NCBI GenBank assembly: GCA_900548875.1
Contig: URMA01000008.1
Location: forward strand, 1 to 56,630
From: an uncultured Porphyromonadaceae bacterium
GTDB taxonomy: Bacteria; Bacteroidota; Bacteroidia; Bacteroidales; Muribaculaceae
Length of the DNA: 56,630 bases
Direction: 5' to 3'
How positions within the stretch are numbered: the first letter of the stretch is position 1; each line of letters begins with the position of its first letter. This document shows positions 9,415-17,472 of the stretch, one piece after another. The position numbers and the translations under genes are program-made. The notes under the pieces are model-generated. The model did not search any database and had not been told where the DNA came from. It saw only the letters and a list, made by a program, of their open reading frames with translations.

Positions 9415-10404
9415 TTATGGGATATTACGCAATACAGTATGACGAATGACAACATCCAAAGCAACAAGCCCTAACAGCAGCCATGCCCAAAGCATGTAGT
9501 CATCTTCTGTCTGGCTGTAATTTCTGACATCAAGCTCTGTCTTTTCCAGTTTGTCGATTTCAGAAAATACTTCTTTAAGAACATTCTTATCTGTAGCACG
9601 GAAATATTTTCCTCCTGTTCTATCTGAGATAGCTCTCAACGTATTTTCATCAATTACTACCGGCAACGACTGATATTCAACTTTACCATAATAATTGACT
9701 CCAACCGGGAACAATGCATTACCAATTGTACCTACCCCAATCGTATAAACCTTTATTCCGTATTTTTGAGCGATGTCGGCAGCTGTCAACGGAGCTACGA
9801 TACCTGTATTGTTCGAACCGTCCGTCAACAATATGATGCTCTTTGACTTCGCTTTTCCATCTTTAATTCGATTGATGGACGTGGCAAGTCCATCACCGAT
9901 AGCGGTTCCATCCTGAAGCATGCCCATCTTAATCTCTTTGATATAGTTTACAAGCACTGCCTTATCAGTAGTCATCGGCACCAAAGTAAAGCTTTCTCCG
10001 GCAAAAATCACTATACCAATGTTGTCGGACTCTCTTCCGGAAATGAACTGTGACGCCACATCTTTGGCTGCTTCAAATCGGTCCGGATCGAAATCTCTTG
10101 CCAACATACTGGTTGATACATCCATCGCTATGATAATGTCTGTACCTTTGGTTTTAGACGATTGCCAGCTGTCATGTGTCTGAGGACGGCACAATATGAT
10201 AATCAAGCAACCTATTGCCGCCAGCTTGACAACAAACATGGCATGACGCAAATATACCTTATAAGATGTCGGCAATTTCGAAAACGGGTGCAATGTTGAA
10301 ATCTGCACCGAAGATTCGGCATGCTTATATTTCAATATATACCAAATAATCAAAGGTATATATAGTAAAAATAGCCATAATAAATAAGGTCGTGCAAATT
10401 CCAT
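9415..10404 (-). CDS. batA: BatA: VWA-domain membrane protein
   Basis: A 329-aa paralogue of BatB. N-terminal hydrophobic spans lie at about residues 7-24 and 55-73. The VWA domain has DVSTSMLARDFDPDR (DxSxS), a Thr in QDGTAIGDGL, and LLTDGSNNTG, so the MIDAS site is complete. A C-terminal span, YMLWAWLLLGLVALDVVI, follows. It starts 3 bp after the upstream 338-aa gene. In this operon class MoxR ATPases are thought to act on VWA partners; the exact partner here is not shown by sequence. Confidence 0.92.
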   Translation of the reverse strand: MEFARPYLLWLFLLYIPLIIWYILKYKHAESSVQISTLHPFSKLPTSYKVYLRHAMFVVKLAAIGCLIIILCRPQTHDSWQSSKTKGTDIIIAMDVSTSMLARDFDPDRFEAAKDVASQFISGRESDNIGIVIFAGESFTLVPMTTDKAVLVNYIKEIKMGMLQDGTAIGDGLATSINRIKDGKAKSKSIILLTDGSNNTGIVAPLTAADIAQKYGIKVYTIGVGTIGNALFPVGVNYYGKVEYQSLPVVIDENTLRAISDRTGGKYFRATDKNVLKEVFSEIDKLEKTELDVRNYSQTEDDYMLWAWLLLGLVALDVVIRHTVLRNIP

Positions 10405-10407
10405 AAC

Positions 10408-11424
10408 TTATTTTTCTTTTTTAGCGTCTGTTTCCTTTTTATCAGCAGTCTTTTTGCCTTCCTCCTGCTTTTCCGGAGGCACTATTTCAACAGGCTTGGT
10501 ATCTTCTATAAACTTAACAGCAGAAGCAAATGCCTGTTCGTTTTCATCGGCCAACGGGCGCATTTTGGCAAACTTAACAAAATCGGAAACTTCAAGAATC
10601 TTCCTTAATTCATCTTTTACCGGCTTTGCCTCTTCCATAGTCAACACTGATAGTAATTGGGAAGAAGTCATCTCCATAGCATTGACTTCAAAACGCCGGC
10701 AAATATAACGTCTTACGATATCTGTCAACTGAGTATAATACTCTTTTTCATGTCCCGATTGCCATAGACTTGCAGCCTTAAGGTCGGCAAGTGCACCCAT
10801 AGCCTCTTCATATGGAGGCAGCAACGGCTTCTTGGGTAGAATCGGAGGCAGAAGCGATTTGCCCTGTTGATGGCGGATATACATATAGATACCAGCAAGA
10901 ACCAACAATATAAAAATTAATATTGCCCACCAGTAGTCTGTTATGAAATCAGGTAAATAGTCGGTCCATTTTGTATTTGGTTCCTGCACAGTCTTGTAAT
11001 CGTGAATATTCTTCAAGGAATCCACCTGAACTGGCACAACCTTCAACGTCAGTCTATTTGTCTTGAATGTATCTTTTCCGACGACATACAGAATGGGTGG
11101 CAGTGTATACAGACCGGAATCAAATGACTGCAAAATCAGTTCCTTGTTGATCTGAATTCTATTGTTTCCGAGATCAGTTGTGTCTGATTTTCGCCAGCCT
11201 ACTATTTCCACCTTGTCGGTAAGCGTATCTCCGTCATTTATGGGGATATATCCTTTCACGTTGCTGTCCTGCACGATTTCAATCTGCATAGCTACCTGTT
11301 TTCCCATTAACAGACTGGCAGAATCCAATTTTGCTTTGAATGTTGTGGGGGCAGCCATGGATGTCATGCTGACAGCAAGCAGCGTTGACAATAAATATGT
11401 TTTTATAAAACCTCTCTTGTGCAT
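10408..11424 (-). CDS. Bat-operon membrane protein with periplasmic beta-rich domain
   Basis: A 338-aa protein at the position normally occupied by an unnamed gene between the DUF58 gene and batA. A signal peptide ends near residue 24 (SMTSMAAP). A beta-rich region of about 130 residues follows, resembling the first BatD-like domain. One strong membrane span lies at about 165-183 (WWAILIFILLVLAGIYMYI). A cytoplasmic helical region (EAMGALADLKAASLWQSGHE) has the look of the DUF4381 region in VWA operons. The last 25 residues are almost all K, E, D and A. I assign no function beyond membership of the Bat complex. Confidence 0.8.
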   Translation of the reverse strand: MHKRGFIKTYLLSTLLAVSMTSMAAPTTFKAKLDSASLLMGKQVAMQIEIVQDSNVKGYIPINDGDTLTDKVEIVGWRKSDTTDLGNNRIQINKELILQSFDSGLYTLPPILYVVGKDTFKTNRLTLKVVPVQVDSLKNIHDYKTVQEPNTKWTDYLPDFITDYWWAILIFILLVLAGIYMYIRHQQGKSLLPPILPKKPLLPPYEEAMGALADLKAASLWQSGHEKEYYTQLTDIVRRYICRRFEVNAMEMTSSQLLSVLTMEEAKPVKDELRKILEVSDFVKFAKMRPLADENEQAFASAVKFIEDTKPVEIVPPEKQEEGKKTADKKETDAKKEK

Positions 11425-11431
11425 ACGATTG

Positions 11432-12313
11432 TTATTTTGGACCTCGCTTTTTAAACAATGTCATCAAAGCCTTGACATAGTCTTCGTCAGTAGCAACTGA
11501 TGCCAAATCGACTTTACATTTCAAAAGTCTTTCGCTCATTGCCAACTGGCGTTCATACCACCATTTGCCATAAGCATTACGCACTTTGGCAGAGCTGGTA
11601 TTTACCCACTTTTCTTGTCCGGTTTCCGGATCAAACAGTTTTATCAGTCCGACATTCGGCATGGTTGCATCACGCTTGTCGTAAACCTGAATGGCAGTCA
11701 AATCATGTTTTCTACCGGCAATTGTCAATGCCTGCGTATAATCGGTATTGTCAATGAAGTCGGAAATCAAAAACGTGGTACATCTCTTTTTTATGGCATC
11801 TGTCAAAAATCGCAAAGCATAGGCAATGTCCGTACCCTTACTTTCAGGGGTAAAGTCCAACAGTTCACGAATTATTAACAGAATATGCTTCTTCCCTTTC
11901 TTAGGTGGAATGAACTTCTCAACCTTATCGGAGAAAAAGATGACACCCACTTTATCGTTGTTCTGGCTTGCAGAAAATGCCAGCGTAGCCGCCAATTCCG
12001 CAATAAACTCTCGTTTTATGCTCCCCACAGCTCCAAATTTCTCGCTGCCGGAAACATCTACGAGTAGAACGACTGTCAGTTCTCGTTCCTCCTCATAAAC
12101 TTTCACATAGGGATGGTTACTTCTTGCCGTGACATTCCAGTCAATGTCGCGAATATCATCTCCATATTGATATTCACGGACTTCCGAAAATGTCATACCT
12201 CTTCCCTTGAAGGCAGAATGATATTCTCCGGCAAAAATATTCTGTGAAAGTCCCCGCGTTTTGATTTCAATCTGCCTGACCTTTTTCAAAAGTTCTGTGG
12301 CATCCATTGTCAT
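11432..12313 (-). CDS. DUF58 protein with VWA-like fold
   Basis: A 293-aa DUF58 protein. The family signature is visible as REYQYGDDIRDIDWNVTARS near residues 46-65, followed by a VWA-like core with LLVDVSGSEKFG and FLISDFID. No signal peptide or membrane span is seen, so it should be cytoplasmic. It lies between moxR (8 bp) and the 338-aa membrane gene (7 bp). DUF58 proteins co-occur with MoxR ATPases across bacteria and are presumed substrates or adaptors. Two Met codons (residues 1 and 3) are both possible starts. Confidence 0.9.
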   Translation of the reverse strand: MTMDATELLKKVRQIEIKTRGLSQNIFAGEYHSAFKGRGMTFSEVREYQYGDDIRDIDWNVTARSNHPYVKVYEEERELTVVLLVDVSGSEKFGAVGSIKREFIAELAATLAFSASQNNDKVGVIFFSDKVEKFIPPKKGKKHILLIIRELLDFTPESKGTDIAYALRFLTDAIKKRCTTFLISDFIDNTDYTQALTIAGRKHDLTAIQVYDKRDATMPNVGLIKLFDPETGQEKWVNTSSAKVRNAYGKWWYERQLAMSERLLKCKVDLASVATDEDYVKALMTLFKKRGPK

Positions 12314-12321
12314 CCTCCCTT

Positions 12322-13317
12322 TTAAGGCACAATAACTTTATCCAGAATATTGCTTACGATTTCATCAGCAGAAATATTATTTGCCTCTGCTTCATACGAC
12401 AAACCGATTCTGTGACGAAGCACATCATGGCAAACAGCACGCACATCTTCCGGAATGACATAACCACGTCCACGCAAAAATGCATATGCACGCGATGCCA
12501 ATGCCAAGCTGATAGATGCACGAGGAGAAGCTCCAAACGAAATCACACTTGACAGATCGTTCAGTCCACAGTCGGCAGGGAAACGGGTTGCATGAACAAT
12601 ATCAACAATATATCGTTCGATTTTCTCATCAAGATATATTTTGCTGACTATTTCTTGTGTTTCGAGTATTTCTGCAGGCGTCAGCAAAGGTTTGATTTCT
12701 TGCTTGGTTCCCTGTATATTTTGGCGAATGATTTCTTTTTCCTCCTCCTTGTTCGGATAGCTGATAATGACCTTCAAAAGGAAACGGTCCACCTGGGCTT
12801 CAGGAAGCGGATAAGTACCTTCCTGCTCAATCGGGTTCTGAGTAGCCATAACCAGGAATGGATTATCCAATTTAAATGTCTCGTCTCCAATCGTCACCTG
12901 ACGTTCCTGCATAGCTTCAAGTAGTGCACTCTGAACCTTGGCCGGAGCACGGTTTATTTCATCCGCCAACACGAAATTGGCAAATACCGGGCCTTTCTTG
13001 ATTTGAAAACTTTCCTTTTGCACGCTGTACATCATTGTTCCGACAACGTCAGCCGGCAACAAGTCCGGAGTAAACTGTATACGGCTGTATTTGGCATCGA
13101 TAATCGACGCCAGAGTCTTAATTGCCAACGTCTTTGCAAGACCAGGCACACCTTCCAAAAGAACGTGTCCGTTTGAAAGCAGGGCAATAAGCAAAGAATC
13201 AATCAAATGCTTCTGACCGACAATAGTTTGTTTCATTCCCTGATTTACAAGGTTTACGATGTCACTCTTTGTGGCAATTAAATCGTTTAGCTCTCTAATG
13301 TTAACAGATTCACTCAT
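12322..13317 (-). CDS. MoxR-family AAA+ ATPase
   Basis: A 331-aa MoxR-type AAA+ ATPase, first gene of the bat operon. Walker A GVPGLAKT, Walker B with the family-typical LADEINRAPAKVQSALLEAM, and sensor 1 ATQNPIEQEGTYPLPEAQ are all present, followed by the C-terminal lid domain (GASPRASISLALASRAYAFLRG). MoxR proteins act as chaperones that activate VWA-domain partners, which here would be the DUF58 protein, BatA and BatB. Upstream, a lone TATTTTTG on the minus strand (13359-13366) is a possible -7 element without a clear -33 partner. Confidence 0.93.
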   Translation of the reverse strand: MSESVNIRELNDLIATKSDIVNLVNQGMKQTIVGQKHLIDSLLIALLSNGHVLLEGVPGLAKTLAIKTLASIIDAKYSRIQFTPDLLPADVVGTMMYSVQKESFQIKKGPVFANFVLADEINRAPAKVQSALLEAMQERQVTIGDETFKLDNPFLVMATQNPIEQEGTYPLPEAQVDRFLLKVIISYPNKEEEKEIIRQNIQGTKQEIKPLLTPAEILETQEIVSKIYLDEKIERYIVDIVHATRFPADCGLNDLSSVISFGASPRASISLALASRAYAFLRGRGYVIPEDVRAVCHDVLRHRIGLSYEAEANNISADEIVSNILDKVIVP

Positions 13318-13460
13318 ATCTATTTTCCTTTATCGATTTTCGTGTTTAAGTGTTTATGCAAAAATAAAAACACACATTTAATTTCGCACTTTTTGCGATG
13401 TTAATTATTTGTATTTTAAGTTTACAATGTTAAAGTTCATTTTAACATTTAACATTCCTG

Positions 13461-14528
13461 CTATTTCTTCATCTCCATAGCCCTAAGCTGTGCCTTCTTA
13501 ATGCTATTCGGATCATTTTTGTCAATATCATATTTTTTAGGATCCGGAATGCTCAAAACGACGCCAACAGGCAAATTATCAGGATCTGCGATAACATTCT
13601 TGTTTTCGAGATAGATGTAAATCCAGAATGCATAGTGTCCATAAAATTTTCTGGACACATTGCTCAAATATGCTGTTGAAGTAACTTTAAATGTTTTGGG
13701 CCATTCTTTCACCGCACCCGATTTCGATACTGAATCTTTTTCTTCACCCATCGAAATCTCTTCTTTCTGAACAACCGGAGCGACAACAGCGGTGTCAGTT
13801 TTTGCTAATGTATTATCGATGGTGTCAGTATTTTCTGCGACAGGCATCAATTCCGTATTTCTGCCATTACCTTCCATGACAATATCCCAATGGAAAACAA
13901 CGGATACAATGCAAACAACTACAATTGCTGTCAACGCCCCCCAAGCAAAACCGCGCCAGAAATAGCGTTTGTCAGGCTCATTTTTACACGAAGGGGCATC
14001 ATCCTGATCGTCCGTCAATTCTGCCGACAAATCTGCAGAGGTTTCAACAGCAGCTTCTCCGCTTTCATCATTTGATTCAGCTGGAGATTCCATATTATTT
14101 GTATCGGCATTTTCCTCTTCTGTCGATTTTGTTGAAGTAAGTTCGCTTTCCTCTGTCGGTTCCTTGCCGGAATCTTCGACGGAGTCAACATCTTCAGTTT
14201 CCACACTTTCTGTCGAATTGCCTGGCAATGCTACACATTTATCCAAATCTTCATCCGTCACATTATCGTCCAGCTCTATGGGCTCAAAACAAGCGAATGC
14301 AGCATTCAAACTTTCTGAAATTTCTTTATCCGGCTCAAAATGAACATTTCCATCCGGAAGAACGGAGAACTCCCCTATTTTTTTAATTTTCACCGGCTTT
14401 CCTTTCGACAATTCTGCTGTCACAAGTGAAAACAACTCCTTCAAAAATGCTTCACAAAGAACCTCGGATGTATTTGTCACAGAAGCAAGCTCTGACACAA
14501 GCTCAGGAAACACCACTTTATTTTTCAT
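13461..14528 (-). CDS. Membrane-spanning HU-like/LysM protein
   Basis: A 355-aa protein of unusual design. Residues about 1-60 resemble an HU/IHF dimerisation body (VSELASVTNTSEVLCEAFLK, then IKKIGEFSVLPDG), but the long basic arm is missing. Residues about 85-185 are very acidic and Ser/Thr rich. A hydrophobic span lies at about 194-213 (AWGALTAIVVVCIVSVVF) with basic KR and WR before it, favouring the N-terminus in the cytoplasm. Residues about 285-329 fit a LysM fold: LSNVSRKFYGHYAFWIYIY, ENKNVI, then VGVVLSIPDP. The topology would put a nucleoid-type domain inside and a peptidoglycan-binding domain outside. The start overlaps the upstream HU-like gene by 11 bp. The domain calls are mine from pattern; function is not known. 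Confidence 0.82.
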   Translation of the reverse strand: MKNKVVFPELVSELASVTNTSEVLCEAFLKELFSLVTAELSKGKPVKIKKIGEFSVLPDGNVHFEPDKEISESLNAAFACFEPIELDDNVTDEDLDKCVALPGNSTESVETEDVDSVEDSGKEPTEESELTSTKSTEEENADTNNMESPAESNDESGEAAVETSADLSAELTDDQDDAPSCKNEPDKRYFWRGFAWGALTAIVVVCIVSVVFHWDIVMEGNGRNTELMPVAENTDTIDNTLAKTDTAVVAPVVQKEEISMGEEKDSVSKSGAVKEWPKTFKVTSTAYLSNVSRKFYGHYAFWIYIYLENKNVIADPDNLPVGVVLSIPDPKKYDIDKNDPNSIKKAQLRAMEMKK

Positions 14529-14811
14529 CGCTGCCTCCTTCCTCCGAAATTTTAGACTTTAAAATTGTACTTGATTCAAATTTCAGTTCCACAGAAGGTG
14601 GATACATAATCCGTTTCCCTTTTTCGTCTACAGCAACATACTCATCCTTCTTGACAGGAATAAAATTTCCAAATCCAGGAATGGCAATCGAATCCAAATC
14701 GCTGCATCTTTCTTTTATAATAGATACGAAACCGTCAATCAACGATGAGACATCCGTTGTTTTACGGTCCAAACGCCTTGACAGTTCTTCGATAACTCCT
14801 CTTGTTTCCAT
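14518..14811 (-). CDS. Divergent HU-family protein
   Basis: A 97-aa protein with the HU/IHF helix-helix-strand pattern: ELSRRLDRKTTDVSSLIDGF, then IAIPGFGNFIPVKKDEYV. The GFGNF turn is the family hallmark. The usual DNA-binding arm with its RNPxTG motif is replaced by DEKGKRIMYPPSV, so DNA binding may be weak or altered. It overlaps the following HU-like/LysM gene by 11 bp and is translated just before it, so the two could form a heterodimer. This pairing is inference. It lies 127 bp downstream of the tRNA-Arg gene on the same strand. Confidence 0.82.
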   Translation of the reverse strand: METRGVIEELSRRLDRKTTDVSSLIDGFVSIIKERCSDLDSIAIPGFGNFIPVKKDEYVAVDEKGKRIMYPPSVELKFESSTILKSKISEEGGSDEK

Positions 14812-14902
14812 ATAATTCTTTTTGCAGTCACAAAGTAAGGCAAAAATCTGCGATTATTAAAAAGCTTCACATTAATTATTACATTGGATATATCATATAA
14901 CA

Positions 14903-14937
14903 AAAAAGGTATCCTGTCCAATACAAGATACCTTTTT
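14903..14937 (-). terminator. Terminator after tRNA-Arg
   Basis: An 11-bp inverted repeat (14903-14913 with 14927-14937) directly downstream of the tRNA on the minus strand. On that strand the stem ends in a run of T residues. Confidence 0.8.
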
Positions 14938-14938
14938 G

Positions 14939-15012
14939 TGACTCCGACAGGATTCAAACCTGTAACCTTCTGATCCGTAGTCAGATGCTCTATTCAGTTG
15001 AGCTACGGAGCC
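14939..15012 (-). tRNA. tRNA-Arg (anticodon ACG)
   Basis: A 74-nt cloverleaf on the minus strand. The acceptor stem GGCTCCG pairs with CGGAGTC (one G-T), the D stem is GCTC/GAGC, the anticodon stem TCTGA/TCAGA encloses loop CTACGGA, and the T stem ACAGG/CCTGT encloses TTTGAAT. The discriminator is A. The anticodon ACG reads CGN Arg codons after A34 is deaminated to inosine. The 3' CCA is not encoded. A TATCTTTG -7 element lies upstream at 15032-15039, with only a poor -33 match. Confidence 0.95.
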
Positions 15013-15137
15013 ATAATTCCGTTTGCGACTGCAAAGATACAAAAAATCTTTTACATGCAATAGTTTTGCAACTTTTTTATTCAAAAAAAATCACAGAAAG
15101 ATTCAAAAGAAAATTCATTTAAACCTTGATAAGATTC

Positions 15138-15169
15138 TTTGGTTTTGTCGATAATTTTATTTAAATTTG
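15138..15169 (+). promoter_or_regulatory. Promoter for the BspA-like gene
   Basis: TTTG (15138-15141), 20 nt, then TAAATTTG (15162-15169): a full consensus match. Transcription would start near 15176, 11 nt before the ATG. The promoter is intact although the gene is interrupted. Confidence 0.7.
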
Positions 15170-15186
15170 CTCAAAACGATCAAATC

Positions 15187-16128
15187 ATGAAAACAACTCA
15201 CCTTATTTTTAGCTTATTACTTATCCTAACCCACCTTTCAAGCTACGCTGATATTGTAAAAGTTGGACATGCTACTTATTCTACCGATTGGTATGAGGAA
15301 ACTGCAACCTTGACAAAATTTAAAGCCGATTACAATGACATCAATGTTGTCATTCCTGAAAAAATCAAAGTCGATGACTATTATTATTCTGTCACGGCCG
15401 TTGGAGATGAAGCTTTCCGCCCCAATGAAGAAGGTACGAACTCCTACGATGAATATCTTGATTATGTCGAAACACTTGAATTGCCCAACACCATTAAAAC
15501 AATAGGCAACAGTGCATTTAAACAGATGAAAAAATTAAAAGACATCAAGCTCCCTGAAAATCTTGAGACACTGGGAGAATATGCATTCGACGGTTGTTAA
15601 GCTCTGACAGAACTAACGTTTCCACAAAATCTCAAAATTATTGAAGAATATACTTGTACTTATTGTTCTTCATTAAAAACCGTCCATTTAGGAGAATCCG
15701 TACAGGAAATACAAAATGACGCATTCTATGAAAAATGCCCCATTGAGAATATCCATATTGCTGCCACAGAGCCTCCTGTTGTTGGTGGTTTTGCAATCCA
15801 CAACAACCCTATCAATGTTTATGTACCCAAAGAAAGTTTACAACTGTATTTAGACAGCGAATATTGGAACAAATCAAATTTCACAATTGAGCCGAATAGC
15901 GACCCCACATCATCAGTAAAGACTGTAATGAAAAAGCCATATAGAATATGTTCGGATAACGGAAAAATCCGTATCACAGGCAATAACATAGGTCTTGTTG
16001 TCGTTTACAACATAACAGGAACGGTAGTGTCAAAACGAAAAGTGACGGATTATTTTGAATGCACACTGCCATCCGGCATGTATTTTATACGCACAAATTT
16101 AGGTGCAAGCAAAATATTACACAAATAA
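15187..16128 (+). pseudogene. BspA-like leucine-rich repeat surface protein, one in-frame stop
   Basis: The reading frame runs from ATG 15187 to TAA 16126-16128 (314 codons) with a single internal TAA at 15598-15600 (codon 138). No frameshift is present, and the frame stays open and protein-like on both sides. A signal peptide lies at residues 1-18. LRR_5 (BspA/TpLRR) repeats flank the stop: LPNTIKTIGNSAF and LPENLETLGEYAFDGC before it, and ALTELTFPQNLKIIEE after it. The stop falls exactly where the repeat consensus carries a Ser or similar residue after GC, so TCA to TAA is the simplest change. The C-terminal 65 residues (VVVYNITGTVV, LPSGMYFIRTN) look like a type IX secretion sorting domain. 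The cause may be a nonsense mutation, a phase-variable state, read-through or a sequencing error. Confidence 0.85.
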
Positions 16129-16129
16129 C

Positions 16130-16726
16130 ATGAACGATAATTCCGATTTATTCAACATAAAACAACCCCAGCCCGACCCACAGCAAGGCGGGCTGTTGAT
16201 TTCTGAGCCATTTCTTGATGAAATATACTTTCAACGTGCTTGCATATTGTTGGTTGATTATCAACCAGATTTTCCAACAACTGGGCTTGTGCTGAACAAA
16301 AGAATTAACCTTTATTTGAACGACGTCATTCCCGAGCTGAAGATTAACAAAAAAATTCCTTTATATTGCGGAGGTCCGTTGTCATTAGACCGGCTGTTTT
16401 TCTTGCACAACCTTCCGGAAATCCCCAAATCTCATCAAGTTTCTGAAGGACTGTTCTTCAACGGTGATTTTGATGCAGTAGTTGACTATTTAAATTCAGA
16501 TCCGAAAGAACCCCCACTTTTTAAATTCTTTCTTGGCTATAGCGGATGGGAACGCGGACAATTAAAAGGCGAAATAGAAAATCACGTTTGGGCCGTTTTT
16601 AACAAGAAACTACCGACAGAATCCATTCTTAAACCCAACTACAACATGTGGGAAGAACGTGTCACTGAATTGGGTGGCGACTATCGTAACTGGCTTCTTT
16701 GCCCTATTTATCCGTTTGAGAATTGA
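16130..16726 (+). CDS. YqgE/AlgH family protein
   Basis: A 198-aa YqgE/AlgH (DUF179) family protein. Family marks include GGLLISEPFLDEIYFQRACI near the start, TGLVLNKRI, PLYCGGPLSLDRLFFLHNL, and FFLGYSGWERGQLKGEIE. The function is unknown; in some proteobacteria it is linked to alginate regulation, and that does not transfer here. The ATG at 16130 is preferred over an upstream in-frame ATG at 16103 because it begins one base after the preceding stop and matches family length. The 3' end overlaps the convergent pseudouridine synthase by 23 bp. Confidence 0.92.
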   Translation: MNDNSDLFNIKQPQPDPQQGGLLISEPFLDEIYFQRACILLVDYQPDFPTTGLVLNKRINLYLNDVIPELKINKKIPLYCGGPLSLDRLFFLHNLPEIPKSHQVSEGLFFNGDFDAVVDYLNSDPKEPPLFKFFLGYSGWERGQLKGEIENHVWAVFNKKLPTESILKPNYNMWEERVTELGGDYRNWLLCPIYPFEN

Positions 16727-17396
16727 TGTTTGCAGCAAGTGCTTGCCACAACCTGTCATTCGGCACTGGAGCAGTTATATCGATGATGTTTCCAGACACG
16801 GGGTGTACAAATTTCATACGATGTGACTGCAAACTGATACTACCGTCCGGATTGCTTCGAGGTGCACCATACTTCAAATCGCCTTTGATGGGACAACCCA
16901 TCGATGACAACTGCACCCGTATCTGATGCTTTCTGCCTGTATGAAGCTGCACTTCCAGCAAAGAATAGAATTCAGACTGTGCCAGAAGTTTATAATCGAG
17001 CACGGCTTTCACAGCACCCACCCGAGGCTCGAGAGAGGCATACGACTTGTTGTTCTTTTCTTGCGATGTGATATAATGAACTAATGTCCCCTGTTGCTTT
17101 TGAGGAGTATTTCTCGTTATTGCCCAATAAATCTTCTGCACCTCTCTCCTTTGAAACATAGCATTCATTCTCGACAAAGCCTTACTCGTTTTTGCAAAAA
17201 CTACCAAACCGCCCACTGGTCTGTCCAAGCGATGAACAACTCCGCAGAAAACATTTCCCGGTTTATTGTATTTCTGTTTCAAATAATCTTTGACCGTTTC
17301 CACCAGCGGCTTGTCGCCGGTCTTGTCGCCTTGTACGATTTCTCCGGGAGCTTTATTTACAATGATGATATGATTGTCTTCATACAAAACTTCCAT
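16704..17396 (-). CDS. RluA-family pseudouridine synthase
   Basis: A 230-aa single-domain RluA-family enzyme that isomerises uridine to pseudouridine in rRNA or tRNA. The catalytic motif VHRLDRPVGGLVVFAKT holds the Asp at about residue 58, and GRKHQIRVQLSSMGCPIKGDLKYG follows as the family's second block. There is no S4 domain, so it is a short RluC/TruC-like type; the RNA target cannot be deduced. The 3' end overlaps the convergent yqgE gene. Confidence 0.92.
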   Translation of the reverse strand: MEVLYEDNHIIIVNKAPGEIVQGDKTGDKPLVETVKDYLKQKYNKPGNVFCGVVHRLDRPVGGLVVFAKTSKALSRMNAMFQRREVQKIYWAITRNTPQKQQGTLVHYITSQEKNNKSYASLEPRVGAVKAVLDYKLLAQSEFYSLLEVQLHTGRKHQIRVQLSSMGCPIKGDLKYGAPRSNPDGSISLQSHRMKFVHPVSGNIIDITAPVPNDRLWQALAANINSQTDK

Positions 17397-17416
17397 TCGA
17401 GACTTTCCTTTTTAAA

Positions 17417-17449
17417 ACAAATGCACGGCATTACATGCTGTGCATTTGT
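17417..17449 (-). terminator. Terminator after recQ
   Basis: A 14-bp stem with one G-T pair (17417-17430 with 17436-17449) and a 5-nt loop. On the minus strand it is followed by TTTT. It closes the recQ transcript ahead of the rluA-type gene. Confidence 0.8.
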
Positions 17450-17472
17450 CATATTACTATTCAAATCTTCTA

